Assembly: GCA_018223365.1 (NCBI GenBank)
Contig: JAGTTP010000002.1
Location: 568,501-632,500 of the forward strand
Origin: Clostridiaceae bacterium Marseille-Q4145
GTDB lineage: Bacteria > Bacillota > Clostridia > Lachnospirales > Lachnospiraceae
Reading direction: 5' to 3'
DNA: 64,000 nt
Of this stretch, positions 8,496 to 17,352 are shown one piece after another. A model generated the notes under the pieces. The model was not told where the DNA came from. It worked only from the letters and a program-made list of their open reading frames with translations, and made no database searches. Position 1 is the first letter of the stretch, and each line of letters begins with the position of its first letter. A program made the translations under genes and the position numbers.

Positions 8496-9744
8496 TCTTC
8501 TGTATCTCCTTCAAAAACTCTGCCAAACCGGTAATATGATCTGATGCCGGAATATACTCATCATGATGCACCCACTTCGTCTCACCATACTTGCCCTGTG
8601 GTGGCTTCGGACCACCGACCAAATGAAAATATGCATTCACCGGGCTATATGCATGCGGGCTGTGATTATCATATTCCGCCACAATGAGCTTCGCACCACA
8701 TTCAAAATCATATTTGTAGTACCGACAACCAATATTTTTATCCTCGTACCAAAGTCCCCAGGATTGGTAATTCTGCAGCCATTCTTTTCGCTGGTCATTG
8801 TTCTTCAGCAGAGGAAGTTCAGGCTGTATCACCTCTTCAACCTCTTCTTCATCCAGATTCTCATGATACTCCAGAAGCATCTTATAAGCCTGCAACTGCA
8901 TGGTGTGTTTGGCATATGTAAGTGGCTGATTCTGCATCCAGTAGTCACGCATCAGTTCCAGAGCTGATTCCGTGTCTTTAATCATGCGTTTTAAAGTGCT
9001 GCGATCATATTCCACAATTTCTGGAATACTCTTCTGTGGCTCTTCCTGTTGTTCATCCAACCAGCCACATCTAACATTACAGTCTTCAGAACATTCATTG
9101 CAGCACTGCACGCCACCATAACCACAGCAATTACAGAAACCATACTTACTTTTTCCGGTAATACAATGCCGTGAACTTACTTCTGTATCCGGAACTTTTT
9201 TCTGTTGCGACGTCGCAACGGACTCTTCCGGAACAACTCCAGGATAATCTTTCACATTCATCTGTTCAGAAATATCTTTCCGCTCGACCACCGCCGGCTC
9301 TTCCACTCTTTTCTTCGGCGTCTTCATTTCCCGGATCTGCTTTACCGTAGTCTTTGCAGTTACCTTCCTGGCCTGTTCCGGGGACAAACTGATCATTTCC
9401 TGCAGCTGGGACTTACTGAAATCTTTATACTCTCTCTGCAGCATCGGTGTATTACCGCCAATAGAAAAACGGTCATTGATCTCCATGTACCTGGAAGCTG
9501 ATGATTTACTGATTCCAAACTGATCTGCAGCATAATCCCACAGCGTATCATATCCTGCATCCCGGAAGAGTTCCATGTCCCGGATTGCTTTCAAGTGAAA
9601 TCCAACGGAGACACAGCTTCTGGCCACATTGGTCATATCACTCTTGATGATCCGGCCAGCAGTCTCAATTGTCATTGTCTTCAGGTAATCTCCCTGATAA
9701 TGCTCCACCCATTGTTCCGGGCTATAAGTTACTTCTTCCCCCAT
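8482..9744 (-). CDS. Phage protein with N-terminal HTH-like region and central Cys cluster
   Basis: 420 residues. The first ~140 contain a ParB/DUF3102-like helical region (LWDYAADQFGISKSSASRYM) with a helix-turn-helix. The middle has a dense Cys cluster (CNCCGYGGVQCCNECSEDCN) that could bind zinc. The C-terminal 100 residues are an unrecognised globular domain. ATG 9744 follows GGAGG at good spacing. Its place between a helicase-linked small gene and the late regulator suggests an early DNA-binding role; not certain. Confidence 0.65.
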   Translation of the reverse strand: MGEEVTYSPEQWVEHYQGDYLKTMTIETAGRIIKSDMTNVARSCVSVGFHLKAIRDMELFRDAGYDTLWDYAADQFGISKSSASRYMEINDRFSIGGNTPMLQREYKDFSKSQLQEMISLSPEQARKVTAKTTVKQIREMKTPKKRVEEPAVVERKDISEQMNVKDYPGVVPEESVATSQQKKVPDTEVSSRHCITGKSKYGFCNCCGYGGVQCCNECSEDCNVRCGWLDEQQEEPQKSIPEIVEYDRSTLKRMIKDTESALELMRDYWMQNQPLTYAKHTMQLQAYKMLLEYHENLDEEEVEEVIQPELPLLKNNDQRKEWLQNYQSWGLWYEDKNIGCRYYKYDFECGAKLIVAEYDNHSPHAYSPVNAYFHLVGGPKPPQGKYGETKWVHHDEYIPASDHITGLAEFLKEIQKNGEK

Positions 9745-10081
9745 CTTTTTTTCCTCCACCAAATCCATTCTGTAGTCCGATCAGCAGCTGCTTCATAAAC
9801 GGATCATGATATTTCTTATAAGCCTGATCACACCGTTCCATCAGCCACTCATAACTGTCTTCCTGGTTAAAGTCCTCATACACCAGCTGATCCGCTATAT
9901 TGCTCAGTTCCCGGATTCTGCTCATGTAGTACATCCGCAGCTCACACTGCTTTTCCTTCAGATTCTCACACAGCTGCTCATAAGATTTTCTGTACTTTGT
10001 CTGCAGCAGCTCCGCAGGTACCGCCTGCTCATTCTTTCGCTTTTTCTCATACAAAGCTTGCAGCTCATCAAATTCTATCAT
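9722..10081 (-). CDS. Hypothetical helical phage protein
   Basis: 119 residues from ATG 10081 (a GTG at 10093 is an alternative start). Heptad-like, charged sequence (KYRKSYEQLCENLKEKQCEL) predicts a coiled coil. It ends in a Gly/Lys tail. It overlaps both neighbours by a few bases. No family recognised. Confidence 0.6.
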   Translation of the reverse strand: MIEFDELQALYEKKRKNEQAVPAELLQTKYRKSYEQLCENLKEKQCELRMYYMSRIRELSNIADQLVYEDFNQEDSYEWLMERCDQAYKKYHDPFMKQLLIGLQNGFGGGKKDGGRSNL

Positions 10082-11466
10082 AGGAATATGCACCCCGCCT
10101 TCCTGTAGGACGTCTTCCGGCGCTTAAACTGATTCTCACAGAAATCAATATCATCCACGTAGTCATAGCAGATCGCATCCTGTTTTCCTTCAAATGTCCG
10201 GGCAATCCGGCCGATACTCTGCGTGACCACTGCATAATCCTTTCTGGGTGTTGCGAGGTACATCCGATCCAGTCTCGGTATGTCCAGACCTTCCTTGGCC
10301 AGACTATAACTTACGAACAGGAAATGATTCTTCCCAGTTCTCATGTTCTCAATGGCCATTACCCGATCTGCCTTGGCTTTCTTGCTGGTCATGTGTCCAT
10401 CTATCATGGCACTCATTCTCTGCAGTTCCCGCGGAAGCATATACTGCAGCAGCTTTAAATGTTCCAGCCGGTCAGACAGGATGATGTTATAGTGATCCGC
10501 ATTTTCCACCAAGTCAGAGATAATCAATTCATTTCTCACCCGGTTTTCTACCAGATATGGGATAAGCTTGGCATATACCATAGTCCCGTCTGTATCCTGG
10601 CATGCTGCAGATAACGGGATTCCCGTCTCCCTTTTCAAGATCGATACCTTCATGGTCTTATCTGCTACTGCTTCCTCCGGGACCTGATATGCCACACCTC
10701 CCAGGATTGCAAATGTGGTTCTGATCAGTCCATCAGATCTGTGTACCGTTGCTGACAAGCCATATTTATATCTTGCTGCCAGATTACTCATCACCTTGTA
10801 GAACATCGTAACAGATGCCGGTGTACCGGATAATCTGTGACACTCATCTACTATGATCACATCCCAGGTATATTTGAATGCTGCCAGATCAAGCTTACTC
10901 AGTGTCTGTACAGTAGCAAATGTGATATGACTCCCGATTTCAACTTTCCCGGCAGTAATCTTTCCCAGTATGCCATTCCCAAAATATTGAGCAGCGCGCT
11001 CATAGGATTGATTGAGCAGATCCTGCGTATGCGTCACCCAGAGGGTCCTGCGGCTGATCTCCGCTGCCAATGCAATTCCCATCTGTGTCTTCCCGGAGCC
11101 ACATGGACTTTGAAGAATTCCGCAGCCATACGTCTTCATGGCCGTTACTGCCGGAGTCTGGTAATCATACAGAGGAATTTGTTTCTCATACTTCAAAAGT
11201 CCGTTATCTGCCAGATCCAACTGTATTCTGCTGTTTTTCAAGAGTGGTCTGATCTGCTTTCCTACCCCACAGGGAAGAACCAACGCATCGGACACAACCT
11301 TGTACATTGCCAGATACCGATCTGTCTTACCAGTCCATAACCCTCTGCGTACTCTGGAGATATATTCCGGATTCTCAAATATCAGATTCTTTCGTGCCCA
11401 CTCAATTAACTCTTCTGTGGGATGCTTTACAATGATTTCATTACTGATCGTTACTTCCATTTCCAT
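10078..11466 (-). CDS. Phage SF2 DNA helicase (XPB/RAD25-like)
   Basis: 462 residues with all key SF2 motifs: I QSPCGSGKTQ (near 115), II IIVDECHRLSG (near 205), III GLSATVHRSDG (near 240) and VI QSIGRIART (near 425). ATP-dependent DNA unwinding or branch migration during phage replication and recombination is the family role. It lies between a Holliday-junction-type nuclease and small genes, which supports a recombination/replication function. Confidence 0.88.
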   Translation of the reverse strand: MEMEVTISNEIIVKHPTEELIEWARKNLIFENPEYISRVRRGLWTGKTDRYLAMYKVVSDALVLPCGVGKQIRPLLKNSRIQLDLADNGLLKYEKQIPLYDYQTPAVTAMKTYGCGILQSPCGSGKTQMGIALAAEISRRTLWVTHTQDLLNQSYERAAQYFGNGILGKITAGKVEIGSHITFATVQTLSKLDLAAFKYTWDVIIVDECHRLSGTPASVTMFYKVMSNLAARYKYGLSATVHRSDGLIRTTFAILGGVAYQVPEEAVADKTMKVSILKRETGIPLSAACQDTDGTMVYAKLIPYLVENRVRNELIISDLVENADHYNIILSDRLEHLKLLQYMLPRELQRMSAMIDGHMTSKKAKADRVMAIENMRTGKNHFLFVSYSLAKEGLDIPRLDRMYLATPRKDYAVVTQSIGRIARTFEGKQDAICYDYVDDIDFCENQFKRRKTSYRKAGCIFL

Positions 11467-11864
11467 TTCTCCCAGTCATTGCATAACAACTCACCAAGCT
11501 GTATAATCTGTGCATCATCTATCATTTTCTGTCCGGAACGTTTCAGTTCCAGTAATTTACTGAATGGCACTCTGAATACCTGATTGGCTCTTTCCAGCAG
11601 GATGTAATACCATGGTTCTCCATTCCCGCATTCCACCCAGCGTGTCATTGCACTGATCTGATTGGGTTCCATACGGCTCAGACGGAATACGTCATTCTCA
11701 CATACCTTACAGTCACCTGCCTGTGTATTCCCGTCTTTTGCAAGAATAATATCAAATGGCTGCCCGTTACGATTGTCCTGGAACACATGTGCCCAGTATC
11801 CTTTCTCTGCCATGTACTCCGCAAAGTCATATTCAAAGCCCGTACCTGATGATTTATTGCTCAT
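11451..11864 (-). CDS. Phage RecU/Hjr-like nuclease (Holliday junction resolvase type)
   Basis: 137 residues with a PD-(D/E)XK-like core: early Glu (GTGFEYDFAEYM), then PFDIILAKDG and AGDCKV as the catalytic D...D-C-K set. Size and context (next to helicase and replication genes) fit the small phage resolvases that process recombination intermediates. The Asp in place of Glu in the ExK element is a tolerated variant. It overlaps the helicase start by 16 bases. Confidence 0.7.
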   Translation of the reverse strand: MSNKSSGTGFEYDFAEYMAEKGYWAHVFQDNRNGQPFDIILAKDGNTQAGDCKVCENDVFRLSRMEPNQISAMTRWVECGNGEPWYYILLERANQVFRVPFSKLLELKRSGQKMIDDAQIIQLGELLCNDWEKWKWK

Positions 11865-11878
11865 ATACCCTCCTGTGA

Positions 11879-12081
11879 GTTACCACGTTACCAAATAGGT
11901 TAAAGTAGTGGTAACCGTAAAAACATTGATTTTTCAACGCTTTTTCGTATCGGGTTACCAAGTTACCACGTAACCACCGATTTTTTCTATATAGGGAAAA
12001 AGTATTGATATTTTCAATTTTTTTCTTCATTTATAAATACGTATTTCCATGGGTAACCTGGTAACTTGGTAACCTGGTAAC
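11879..12081. repeat. Iteron array flanking an AT-rich core: probable phage replication origin
   Basis: The hexamer GTTACC (or GGTAAC on the other strand) recurs in clusters with exact 8-base spacing: 11879 and 11887; inverted single copy 11910; 11954, 11962 and a variant at 11970; then four inverted copies at 12052, 12060, 12068 and 12076. The two outer groups face opposite ways around an AT-rich stretch (about 11979-12050). It lies directly after the DUF927 helicase/primase gene. Iterons plus an AT-rich unwinding region is how many phage and plasmid origins are built. Confidence 0.75.
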
Positions 12082-12082
12082 T

Positions 12083-13957
12083 CTAATCAAAGGGAAGCTC
12101 CTCCTGTTCATATGTACTGACAGAATGAAATTCATGGTCTTCCAGCTTTTCTTCCCCACCATTCATCTTCAAAAATACGCAGCGTATGGAACGCCCGGCA
12201 ATCTTCTTAATCTTCGTTTTCCGGCCGGAATCTGCCTGCAGGAAACCTTTACGCTCTGCCCAGGAGAGAAACGCTGTCTTCGAAAATCCGCCGCCTTTGC
12301 ATAATTCTGTAAATGCTGCTGGGAAAATAATGGCATAGCCATCACTGATTATTCCCCACTTTTCCAACGTCTCCACAGTATTCTCAAATCTGGCCGGATT
12401 CATGGAAATCTTGTCCATAAGATATTCGTAGCAGCGTTCATTGTCAGAGATCTCATTCCTGTCTGTCAGAATCTCCTTTGCTTCTTCCAGACTGATGTAC
12501 TGCCCGTCTTTGAACAAGTACTCTGTAGCCAGTTTATCTGCAGTCAGAATAATGGACATGGACAGGCTTTGTTTCTGCATCTTTTCATCATCTGCCAGCT
12601 CCTCCAGAAACATTTTCTGAATCTCCCGGATTTTGGAAATACCCAGGTCTTTGATCAGATCCACAAATTCCTTTCCTGCATATCCATAGTTCTTGCAAAT
12701 AAGCTCCATCACCGCTCCAGGATCGTCGTAAACCTTCGCACCGCATTCCAGTTCCAGAATACGGTTAATAGCTCCTCCCTGCGTCACATAGGAGCTCAGA
12801 GGGCGCTCTCCGTTGGTCAGGATGCAATTCTTCCAGTGATTCTCCCGGTTGATAGACAATTCCTTGTTTGACCGCGTCTTACCTTTTCCGGAACACAGAT
12901 CATACACAAGCCCCTCAAAATTTTCTTCCAGCTTCCGGTTCTTCTTACTGCTGTCGTCCAGGATTAAAGGCAGATGGTTCAGCAGATCACAGATCACTTC
13001 CAGGCCTACATCTGTGCCCTTGTAATCCTTGATATAGGCATTCTCCTCCGGGCATGCCCACACAGACGCAGCCACGGCCAGTGTGACGGATTTACCGCCC
13101 TCTGTCTCGCCCCAGAGATCCACAAAGAATGGAAGTCCGGATAATGGCTGCACCAGGACACTGGCAAAGGACGCAGCCAGCATTAGTTTGATTTCCAGAC
13201 GCTTTGTCTTCCGGAGTCCAGACACATACTCAAACCATCGGTTCCTGCTCCCAACCTGCTGGATACTGTCATAGATCTGACCATACCTGGTATCACCATC
13301 AAACACAATTTCCGTATCATACGGGAGGAATCCGCCGCGGATCCAGCCCAGCTTGGCGCTGGAATACTGCACATGAATGGCATCATCATTGGCATTTTCC
13401 ACATCTGCCAGGTATCGAACCAGAAACTTTGCATTCTCACTGGTCACAGAAATCCCCCGGCCGGATAACGCTACGATCTTGCTGGCCGACGTCACTACGG
13501 TCTTTGGCACGATAATTTCGTTCCACTGATTATTTCTCTTGTATGCCAGCTTAATACGCTCTTCCCCGGTCTCCAGGTTCTTCATCCGCTCCACCGGAAG
13601 AATCGGGTGGTAACAAGCTACGATGTCCGTGATTCCAGTATTTGGGTTGTAGAGCATCACCCCATCCTCCGAAGCAATCCAGGACTTGCACTTCATCCTT
13701 CCATATGGACCGATGAAGTTTGTCCAGTTCTCAATCAGCGAACTGACTCTGCTTCTGCTCTTCCGGCTCTCCCGCTCCACACGCTTATAGGCATTCAGAA
13801 GCTTTGTGAATTTGGATTTTACACCCAACTCCTGCGCCCGCTCTTCCAGGGAAATCATGAGCTTTGCTTTATATATCTCATCCTCCTGGTCGAACAGTTC
13901 TGTGAACACCTCTTCCTCCAGGATGCTTTCTTTCGTCAATTTATTTAATGGCTCCAT
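12083..13957 (-). CDS. DUF927-type replicative helicase/primase
   Basis: 624 residues. The central DUF927 ATPase domain has Walker A WGETEGGKSV (near residue 293) and Walker B LPLILDDSSK (near 340), with a conserved GK.RSNKE segment after it. The N-terminal 200 residues are primase-associated, and the C-terminal 150 include a winged-helix-like end. It works with the adjacent CHC2 zinc-finger protein, whose 3' end overlaps its start by 13 bases; together they replace a DnaG/DnaB pair. The stop codon abuts the iteron array. Confidence 0.85.
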   Translation of the reverse strand: MEPLNKLTKESILEEEVFTELFDQEDEIYKAKLMISLEERAQELGVKSKFTKLLNAYKRVERESRKSRSRVSSLIENWTNFIGPYGRMKCKSWIASEDGVMLYNPNTGITDIVACYHPILPVERMKNLETGEERIKLAYKRNNQWNEIIVPKTVVTSASKIVALSGRGISVTSENAKFLVRYLADVENANDDAIHVQYSSAKLGWIRGGFLPYDTEIVFDGDTRYGQIYDSIQQVGSRNRWFEYVSGLRKTKRLEIKLMLAASFASVLVQPLSGLPFFVDLWGETEGGKSVTLAVAASVWACPEENAYIKDYKGTDVGLEVICDLLNHLPLILDDSSKKNRKLEENFEGLVYDLCSGKGKTRSNKELSINRENHWKNCILTNGERPLSSYVTQGGAINRILELECGAKVYDDPGAVMELICKNYGYAGKEFVDLIKDLGISKIREIQKMFLEELADDEKMQKQSLSMSIILTADKLATEYLFKDGQYISLEEAKEILTDRNEISDNERCYEYLMDKISMNPARFENTVETLEKWGIISDGYAIIFPAAFTELCKGGGFSKTAFLSWAERKGFLQADSGRKTKIKKIAGRSIRCVFLKMNGGEEKLEDHEFHSVSTYEQEELPFD

Positions 13958-14442
13958 AGTCCATCCTCTTCCTGCATATAATCAAACAGGGCAAGCTGAT
14001 GGGTCATTTCCATCTGTGCCTCACACCATTCGTCACTGAACGGTTCCAGAAGTAGAATCTTCCGCCTCAGCTCCCCTATTGCATCCAGGTTATCTTTCAC
14101 TCTTTTTCTGTCTGCAGCCTTTTTCTTTGCCGCCATCTCCCTGGCTTTTTGTGCATGATAGATCTTCATGCGTGCTGCAGTGTTTTGTTTCTCATAGCTT
14201 CCGCCAAGGGACTGAAATGCCTCACGGAACGTCAGGTTGTCCATTTTCTGTACAAATGTGAAAATGTCCCCATGCGCTCCGCAGGCAAAACAATAAAAAT
14301 CCCGGTCATAAATCTTTAAACTCGGAGTCCGGTCACCAGTGTGAAACGGACAGCTCGCGAAACCGCTCCGATTCACATGGATTCCGTACTTTTCCAGAAT
14401 ATCGCGCATGGAATATGTCTGCTTGATCTCTTCTGCTGTCAT
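13945..14442 (-). CDS. Stand-alone DnaG-type CHC2 zinc-finger primase subunit
   Basis: 165 residues. The N-terminal ~95 residues are the DnaG zinc-binding domain (CPFHTGDRTPS ... FYCFACGAHGD), which recognises primase start sites on ssDNA. The rest is a charged helical tail (AREMAAKKKAADRKRVKDN). There is no TOPRIM catalytic domain, so catalysis probably comes from the downstream DUF927 protein. Start 14442 has GGAGG upstream. The 62-base gap in front of it carries the solitary CRISPR-like repeat. Confidence 0.88.
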   Translation of the reverse strand: MTAEEIKQTYSMRDILEKYGIHVNRSGFASCPFHTGDRTPSLKIYDRDFYCFACGAHGDIFTFVQKMDNLTFREAFQSLGGSYEKQNTAARMKIYHAQKAREMAAKKKAADRKRVKDNLDAIGELRRKILLLEPFSDEWCEAQMEMTHQLALFDYMQEEDGLWSH

Positions 14443-14470
14443 ACGCGCGCCCTCCGTTCATTACATGTTT

Positions 14471-14500
14471 CTTTCAATCCACGCTCCAAAATGGAGCGAC
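14471..14500 (-). repeat. Solitary type I-C CRISPR-like repeat in a phage gap (candidate RNA anti-CRISPR)
   Basis: Read on the minus strand (14500 to 14471): GTCGCTCC, a loop ATTTT, then GGAGCGTGGATTGAAAG. This has the invariant parts of subtype I-C repeats: GTCGC start, a hairpin stem (CGCTCC/GGAGCG, 6 bp, perfect) and the GCGTGGATTGAAA tail. It is 30 bases long instead of the usual 32, with a shorter loop. Only one copy exists; there is no spacer, second repeat or cas gene nearby. It fills half of a 62-base gap in the early operon, so it will be transcribed with it. Phages are known to use such solitary repeats as Cas-binding decoys (Racr). Confidence 0.8.
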
Positions 14501-14504
14501 TAAA

Positions 14505-15113
14505 TTACATAAACGGCAATTCCTCATCAATACCATCCGGAATGTTTATGAATCCATCCCCTCCGCCCAGCGGATGAGCCGGATCCATCGGTGCCGGTGC
14601 TGCAGCTGCCGGTCCTTCCGGAAGAAGCTCATCCTCCGGAATTTCTGCATCTTTCAAGCCTTCAACACTCCGGATCTGCTTCAGTATCGTGGTCATACGC
14701 TTTTCACCAGAATTTGTAAGAAACTGCTTGCGACCGAAGATACCTCCGAAACGCTTACCTACCAGACTCTTCTCGTTCCAGTCCCAACGGTATCCGTTAT
14801 TAGATTTCTCAATGGAGCAGATCACACCTTTAAAGAACGGATTCGCTGCATCTTCTTTTGTTCTGGTAAACTGCTTATATACACCACTCCATTTGACATC
14901 AGAGCCACTTCTTTTTCGTGAATCAAACTGCTTCTGGTAGAAGCCCTTCTGATCTCCTTCCACAATATCAAACAGCAATGCCAGCTGTTCTCTTCCATCC
15001 TTTGCTTCTACAATATTGGCCTGCTTTACAATGCAGACATACAGGCCCTTCGGCAGCTGCATTGTTTCTCCGGTATATGCCGGAGTCTCATCCCATCCTG
15101 GAATCGGTTTCAT
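14505..15113 (-). CDS. DUF669/SSB-like phage DNA-binding protein
   Basis: 202 residues. The first ~150 match the DUF669 family (KGLYVCIVKQANIVEAKDG ... GFYQKQFDSRKRSGSD), which accompanies phage recombination ATPases. A Pro/Ala/Gly-rich linker follows and the tail ends DEELPF plus Met. That tail mimics the acidic DDDIPF tip by which bacterial SSB recruits repair proteins. Single-strand DNA binding is inferred. The start overlaps the AAA ATPase stop by four bases. Confidence 0.78.
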   Translation of the reverse strand: MKPIPGWDETPAYTGETMQLPKGLYVCIVKQANIVEAKDGREQLALLFDIVEGDQKGFYQKQFDSRKRSGSDVKWSGVYKQFTRTKEDAANPFFKGVICSIEKSNNGYRWDWNEKSLVGKRFGGIFGRKQFLTNSGEKRMTTILKQIRSVEGLKDAEIPEDELLPEGPAAAAPAPMDPAHPLGGGDGFINIPDGIDEELPFM

Positions 15114-15769
15114 TCTTCATTTCCTCCCTTGGCTTCATATTTTTTCCATCCGTAGAAATCACGGATCGTATCGTCAACCATTTTCAGGTTGTTCTCAATC
15201 TCAGCGGATTCAAACATATCTTCCGGAGTTTTCGTGATATCGGATCCATCAGTCACTGTCCGGAAGAAGTGATTTCCATTCTCGCTCATACACCGGATGC
15301 AGATCGTGACCATGCCTTCCAGGCACACCTTCCGATCCAACTGCTTTCCAATAGTACGCAGTCTGGAAATACCAAAATCATCTGTATCTTCGTGAAAAAT
15401 GATGTACACGATTTTGTCCGGATCTGTTACCTCAGTCTTGATCCGCTTCACCAACCCATACATGGCATCTGCAATATCGTCATACATCTCAAAAGATGCA
15501 TTTCCCTTTTTGTTCCGGTGCTGCGACATAAATAGATGCGTCATAATGTAACCAGCATCATCGATCACATATACCTTCTCCGGGTTCTTATTGATCGTGG
15601 CAATAATCTGGTTGATGTTGTCGCTGGATCCTGTCTTCGGAAACCGCTTGCGAAAAGGCAGTTCTTTCCGCTCGGTATTCAGCAGCACAATTTCATGTTC
15701 ATCAAAGAATTTCAGGCTCCGGCTCTTACCGCTTCCTGATTTTCCATAAATCAATACTGGCAATCCCAT
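15110..15769 (-). CDS. Phage AAA_24/Sak4-like recombination ATPase
   Basis: 219 residues. RecA-fold P-loop with Walker A IYGKSGSGKS at residues 7-16 and Walker B VYVIDDAG near 66-73. The AAA_24 group includes Sak4-type single-strand annealing recombinases of phages. Pairing with the SSB-like gene downstream supports that role. Confidence 0.8.
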   Translation of the reverse strand: MGLPVLIYGKSGSGKSRSLKFFDEHEIVLLNTERKELPFRKRFPKTGSSDNINQIIATINKNPEKVYVIDDAGYIMTHLFMSQHRNKKGNASFEMYDDIADAMYGLVKRIKTEVTDPDKIVYIIFHEDTDDFGISRLRTIGKQLDRKVCLEGMVTICIRCMSENGNHFFRTVTDGSDITKTPEDMFESAEIENNLKMVDDTIRDFYGWKKYEAKGGNEE

Positions 15770-15773
15770 CTAC

Positions 15774-16358
15774 TTATTCCTCCTCAAAGTCTACTTCCTG
15801 CAGTGCCACCAACGTCCTTTTATCAATCACCCGGTCACTGTAGGCAGGACATAAACATAAAGTTCCAAGCTCGCTATGCCAGTAAACCGGATTCTGCCGG
15901 TATGAAGATTCACTGCAGGGACCGGAAGGCATTCCCTCCTTGTCCGTATCAATCTCCCGTATATCGATCAGATCCAGCAGCTCTGTGTTAACCAGAATAA
16001 AATCTTTCTCTTCCCGGTACTGCAGTAATTTGAACATGGCATATTTCTGATCAATCACTACCGGTGTCATATCCAGCAATGTCTTCGCTCTCATGTACCG
16101 ATCTTTGACTGTCTCATAATTCGTAACTTCCATCTGCAGACCTTCTTTTGTAGCAGTGAATTGTTCCTCCTTTTCCGGAAGACGTCCGCAGAGTTCCACA
16201 ATGGCAGCCTTTATTTTATAGGGAACCTCCTCATACTTCATTTCCATCTCCCAGGAAGGACCGCCTATGTACAGAAAGTCTCTGTACCGGCCAACTCTCA
16301 GACCGGTTGTATATGCCCGCTTGAACAATTTCTTTGCAACAGATGCATTGATAAACAT
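15774..16358 (-). CDS. Hypothetical phage protein, 194 aa
   Basis: Soluble, mixed alpha/beta, with an acidic C-terminus (LQEVDFEEE). It is in the recombination block between Gp157 and the AAA ATPase, with a four-base gap to the latter. No catalytic motif or family recognised. Confidence 0.65.
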   Translation of the reverse strand: MFINASVAKKLFKRAYTTGLRVGRYRDFLYIGGPSWEMEMKYEEVPYKIKAAIVELCGRLPEKEEQFTATKEGLQMEVTNYETVKDRYMRAKTLLDMTPVVIDQKYAMFKLLQYREEKDFILVNTELLDLIDIREIDTDKEGMPSGPCSESSYRQNPVYWHSELGTLCLCPAYSDRVIDKRTLVALQEVDFEEE

Positions 16359-16367
16359 GCCGTCCTC

Positions 16368-16871
16368 CTATCTGATTCGCAGACTCTCCCCACGCGGGAG
16401 AAGTTTTGCCCAATCCACTTCATGATTCTTCAGGTACTCTCTGATGGCTGTATTGTTCGGCTCAGGATCTGCCTGTACCAGAAATCTCATAGGAATCTCT
16501 GAAATATCTTCCGATACCCACAAAGGCTGCGTCCCACCATTAGTCTGAATATTGAAGGAAAACAGATCTGTCTTGAATTTCTTCTTATCAATGAACCTCA
16601 TATTTTCTTCCAGGCGATCCTTCAGAGCTGCTGATCTGTTCTCCAGGGATTTTCTCCGGGCTGCCAACCTGACTTCTTCCTGTTTGATCATTTCCGCAGT
16701 TGCATTCATCTCACGGATGATCTTTGCATAGTTGTCTGCCTTCACCTCAATGGCGCCCTCAATGCTCGCCAGAGTGTCATTGATCACCTGCTCATCCACA
16801 TCCTCATCAAACAGCATGTCCCGCACTGCAGCATACTGCTCTGTCAGTTCGTATAAACTTTCCTTTGCCAT
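16368..16871 (-). CDS. Siphovirus Gp157-like protein
   Basis: 167 residues with the Gp157 pattern: N-terminal LYELTEQYAAVRDML, a long coiled coil (EEVRLAARRKSLENRSAALK) and a C-terminal beta region. The family was described from streptococcal phage work as linked to phage resistance, and it is common in early recombination operons. Its molecular role is not settled. Confidence 0.8.
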   Translation of the reverse strand: MAKESLYELTEQYAAVRDMLFDEDVDEQVINDTLASIEGAIEVKADNYAKIIREMNATAEMIKQEEVRLAARRKSLENRSAALKDRLEENMRFIDKKKFKTDLFSFNIQTNGGTQPLWVSEDISEIPMRFLVQADPEPNNTAIREYLKNHEVDWAKLLPRGESLRIR

Positions 16872-16877
16872 CTCTTC

Positions 16878-17165
16878 TTACCTCTCTACTTTCCGGGTTA
16901 TTGTCTCTACAGTTACCTCTCTTCCAATCCCAGTAAACAGTATTTTAGAAAATGCTTCTGCTTCCGGACTTCGCTTTACAAGTTCTTCCTGTATTTCTCT
17001 TAACGCAAATAGAATTGCAGGGATATCCGGAACTGGCATTGGCTGAATGCTATCCAAAAGCAAAGAAGCGTACGTGTCTACCGCTTTCATTCTAATTTCT
17101 GATACTTCTCGCATCGTCTTTGCTTTAAGCAGTTCCCCTAAAATTGACTTTGTTGGTTTCTCCAT
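16878..17165 (-). CDS. Hypothetical phage protein, 95 aa
   Basis: Small helical protein (KSILGELLKAKTMREVSEIR) seven bases upstream of the Gp157 gene in the same direction. No family recognised. Confidence 0.55.
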   Translation of the reverse strand: MEKPTKSILGELLKAKTMREVSEIRMKAVDTYASLLLDSIQPMPVPDIPAILFALREIQEELVKRSPEAEAFSKILFTGIGREVTVETITRKVER

Positions 17166-17183
17166 AATGTACCTTACCTCTCT

Positions 17184-17342
17184 CTACAATAAAATCACCC
17201 TGCGCTGACCGCTCCTCTTGCTGATCAGCGTCACTGCATTGTTATCCGCATCCTGTACCCACCAGTTTTCCGGAAGAAGCCCGGCCTTACTGATTGCCTT
17301 CTTCTCTGCCAGTGTCGGATGTCGTGGTCTTTTCTTTCCCAT
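17184..17342 (-). CDS. 52-aa phage protein, DUF6906-like
   Basis: Short gene starting MGKKRPRHPTLAEKKAISKA and continuing to a GLLPENWWVQD core. The pattern (basic N-terminus, helix, G-L-x-P-x-x-W) resembles the tiny DUF6906-type proteins common in Firmicute phages. It lies tightly between neighbours, with AGGTAGC upstream of the start. Function unknown. Confidence 0.6.
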   Translation of the reverse strand: MGKKRPRHPTLAEKKAISKAGLLPENWWVQDADNNAVTLISKRSGQRRVILL

Positions 17343-17352
17343 ACCAGCTACC

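Noticed and set aside
14471..14500. CRISPR array
   Set aside because: Only one repeat, no spacers and no cas genes; treated as a solitary repeat instead.
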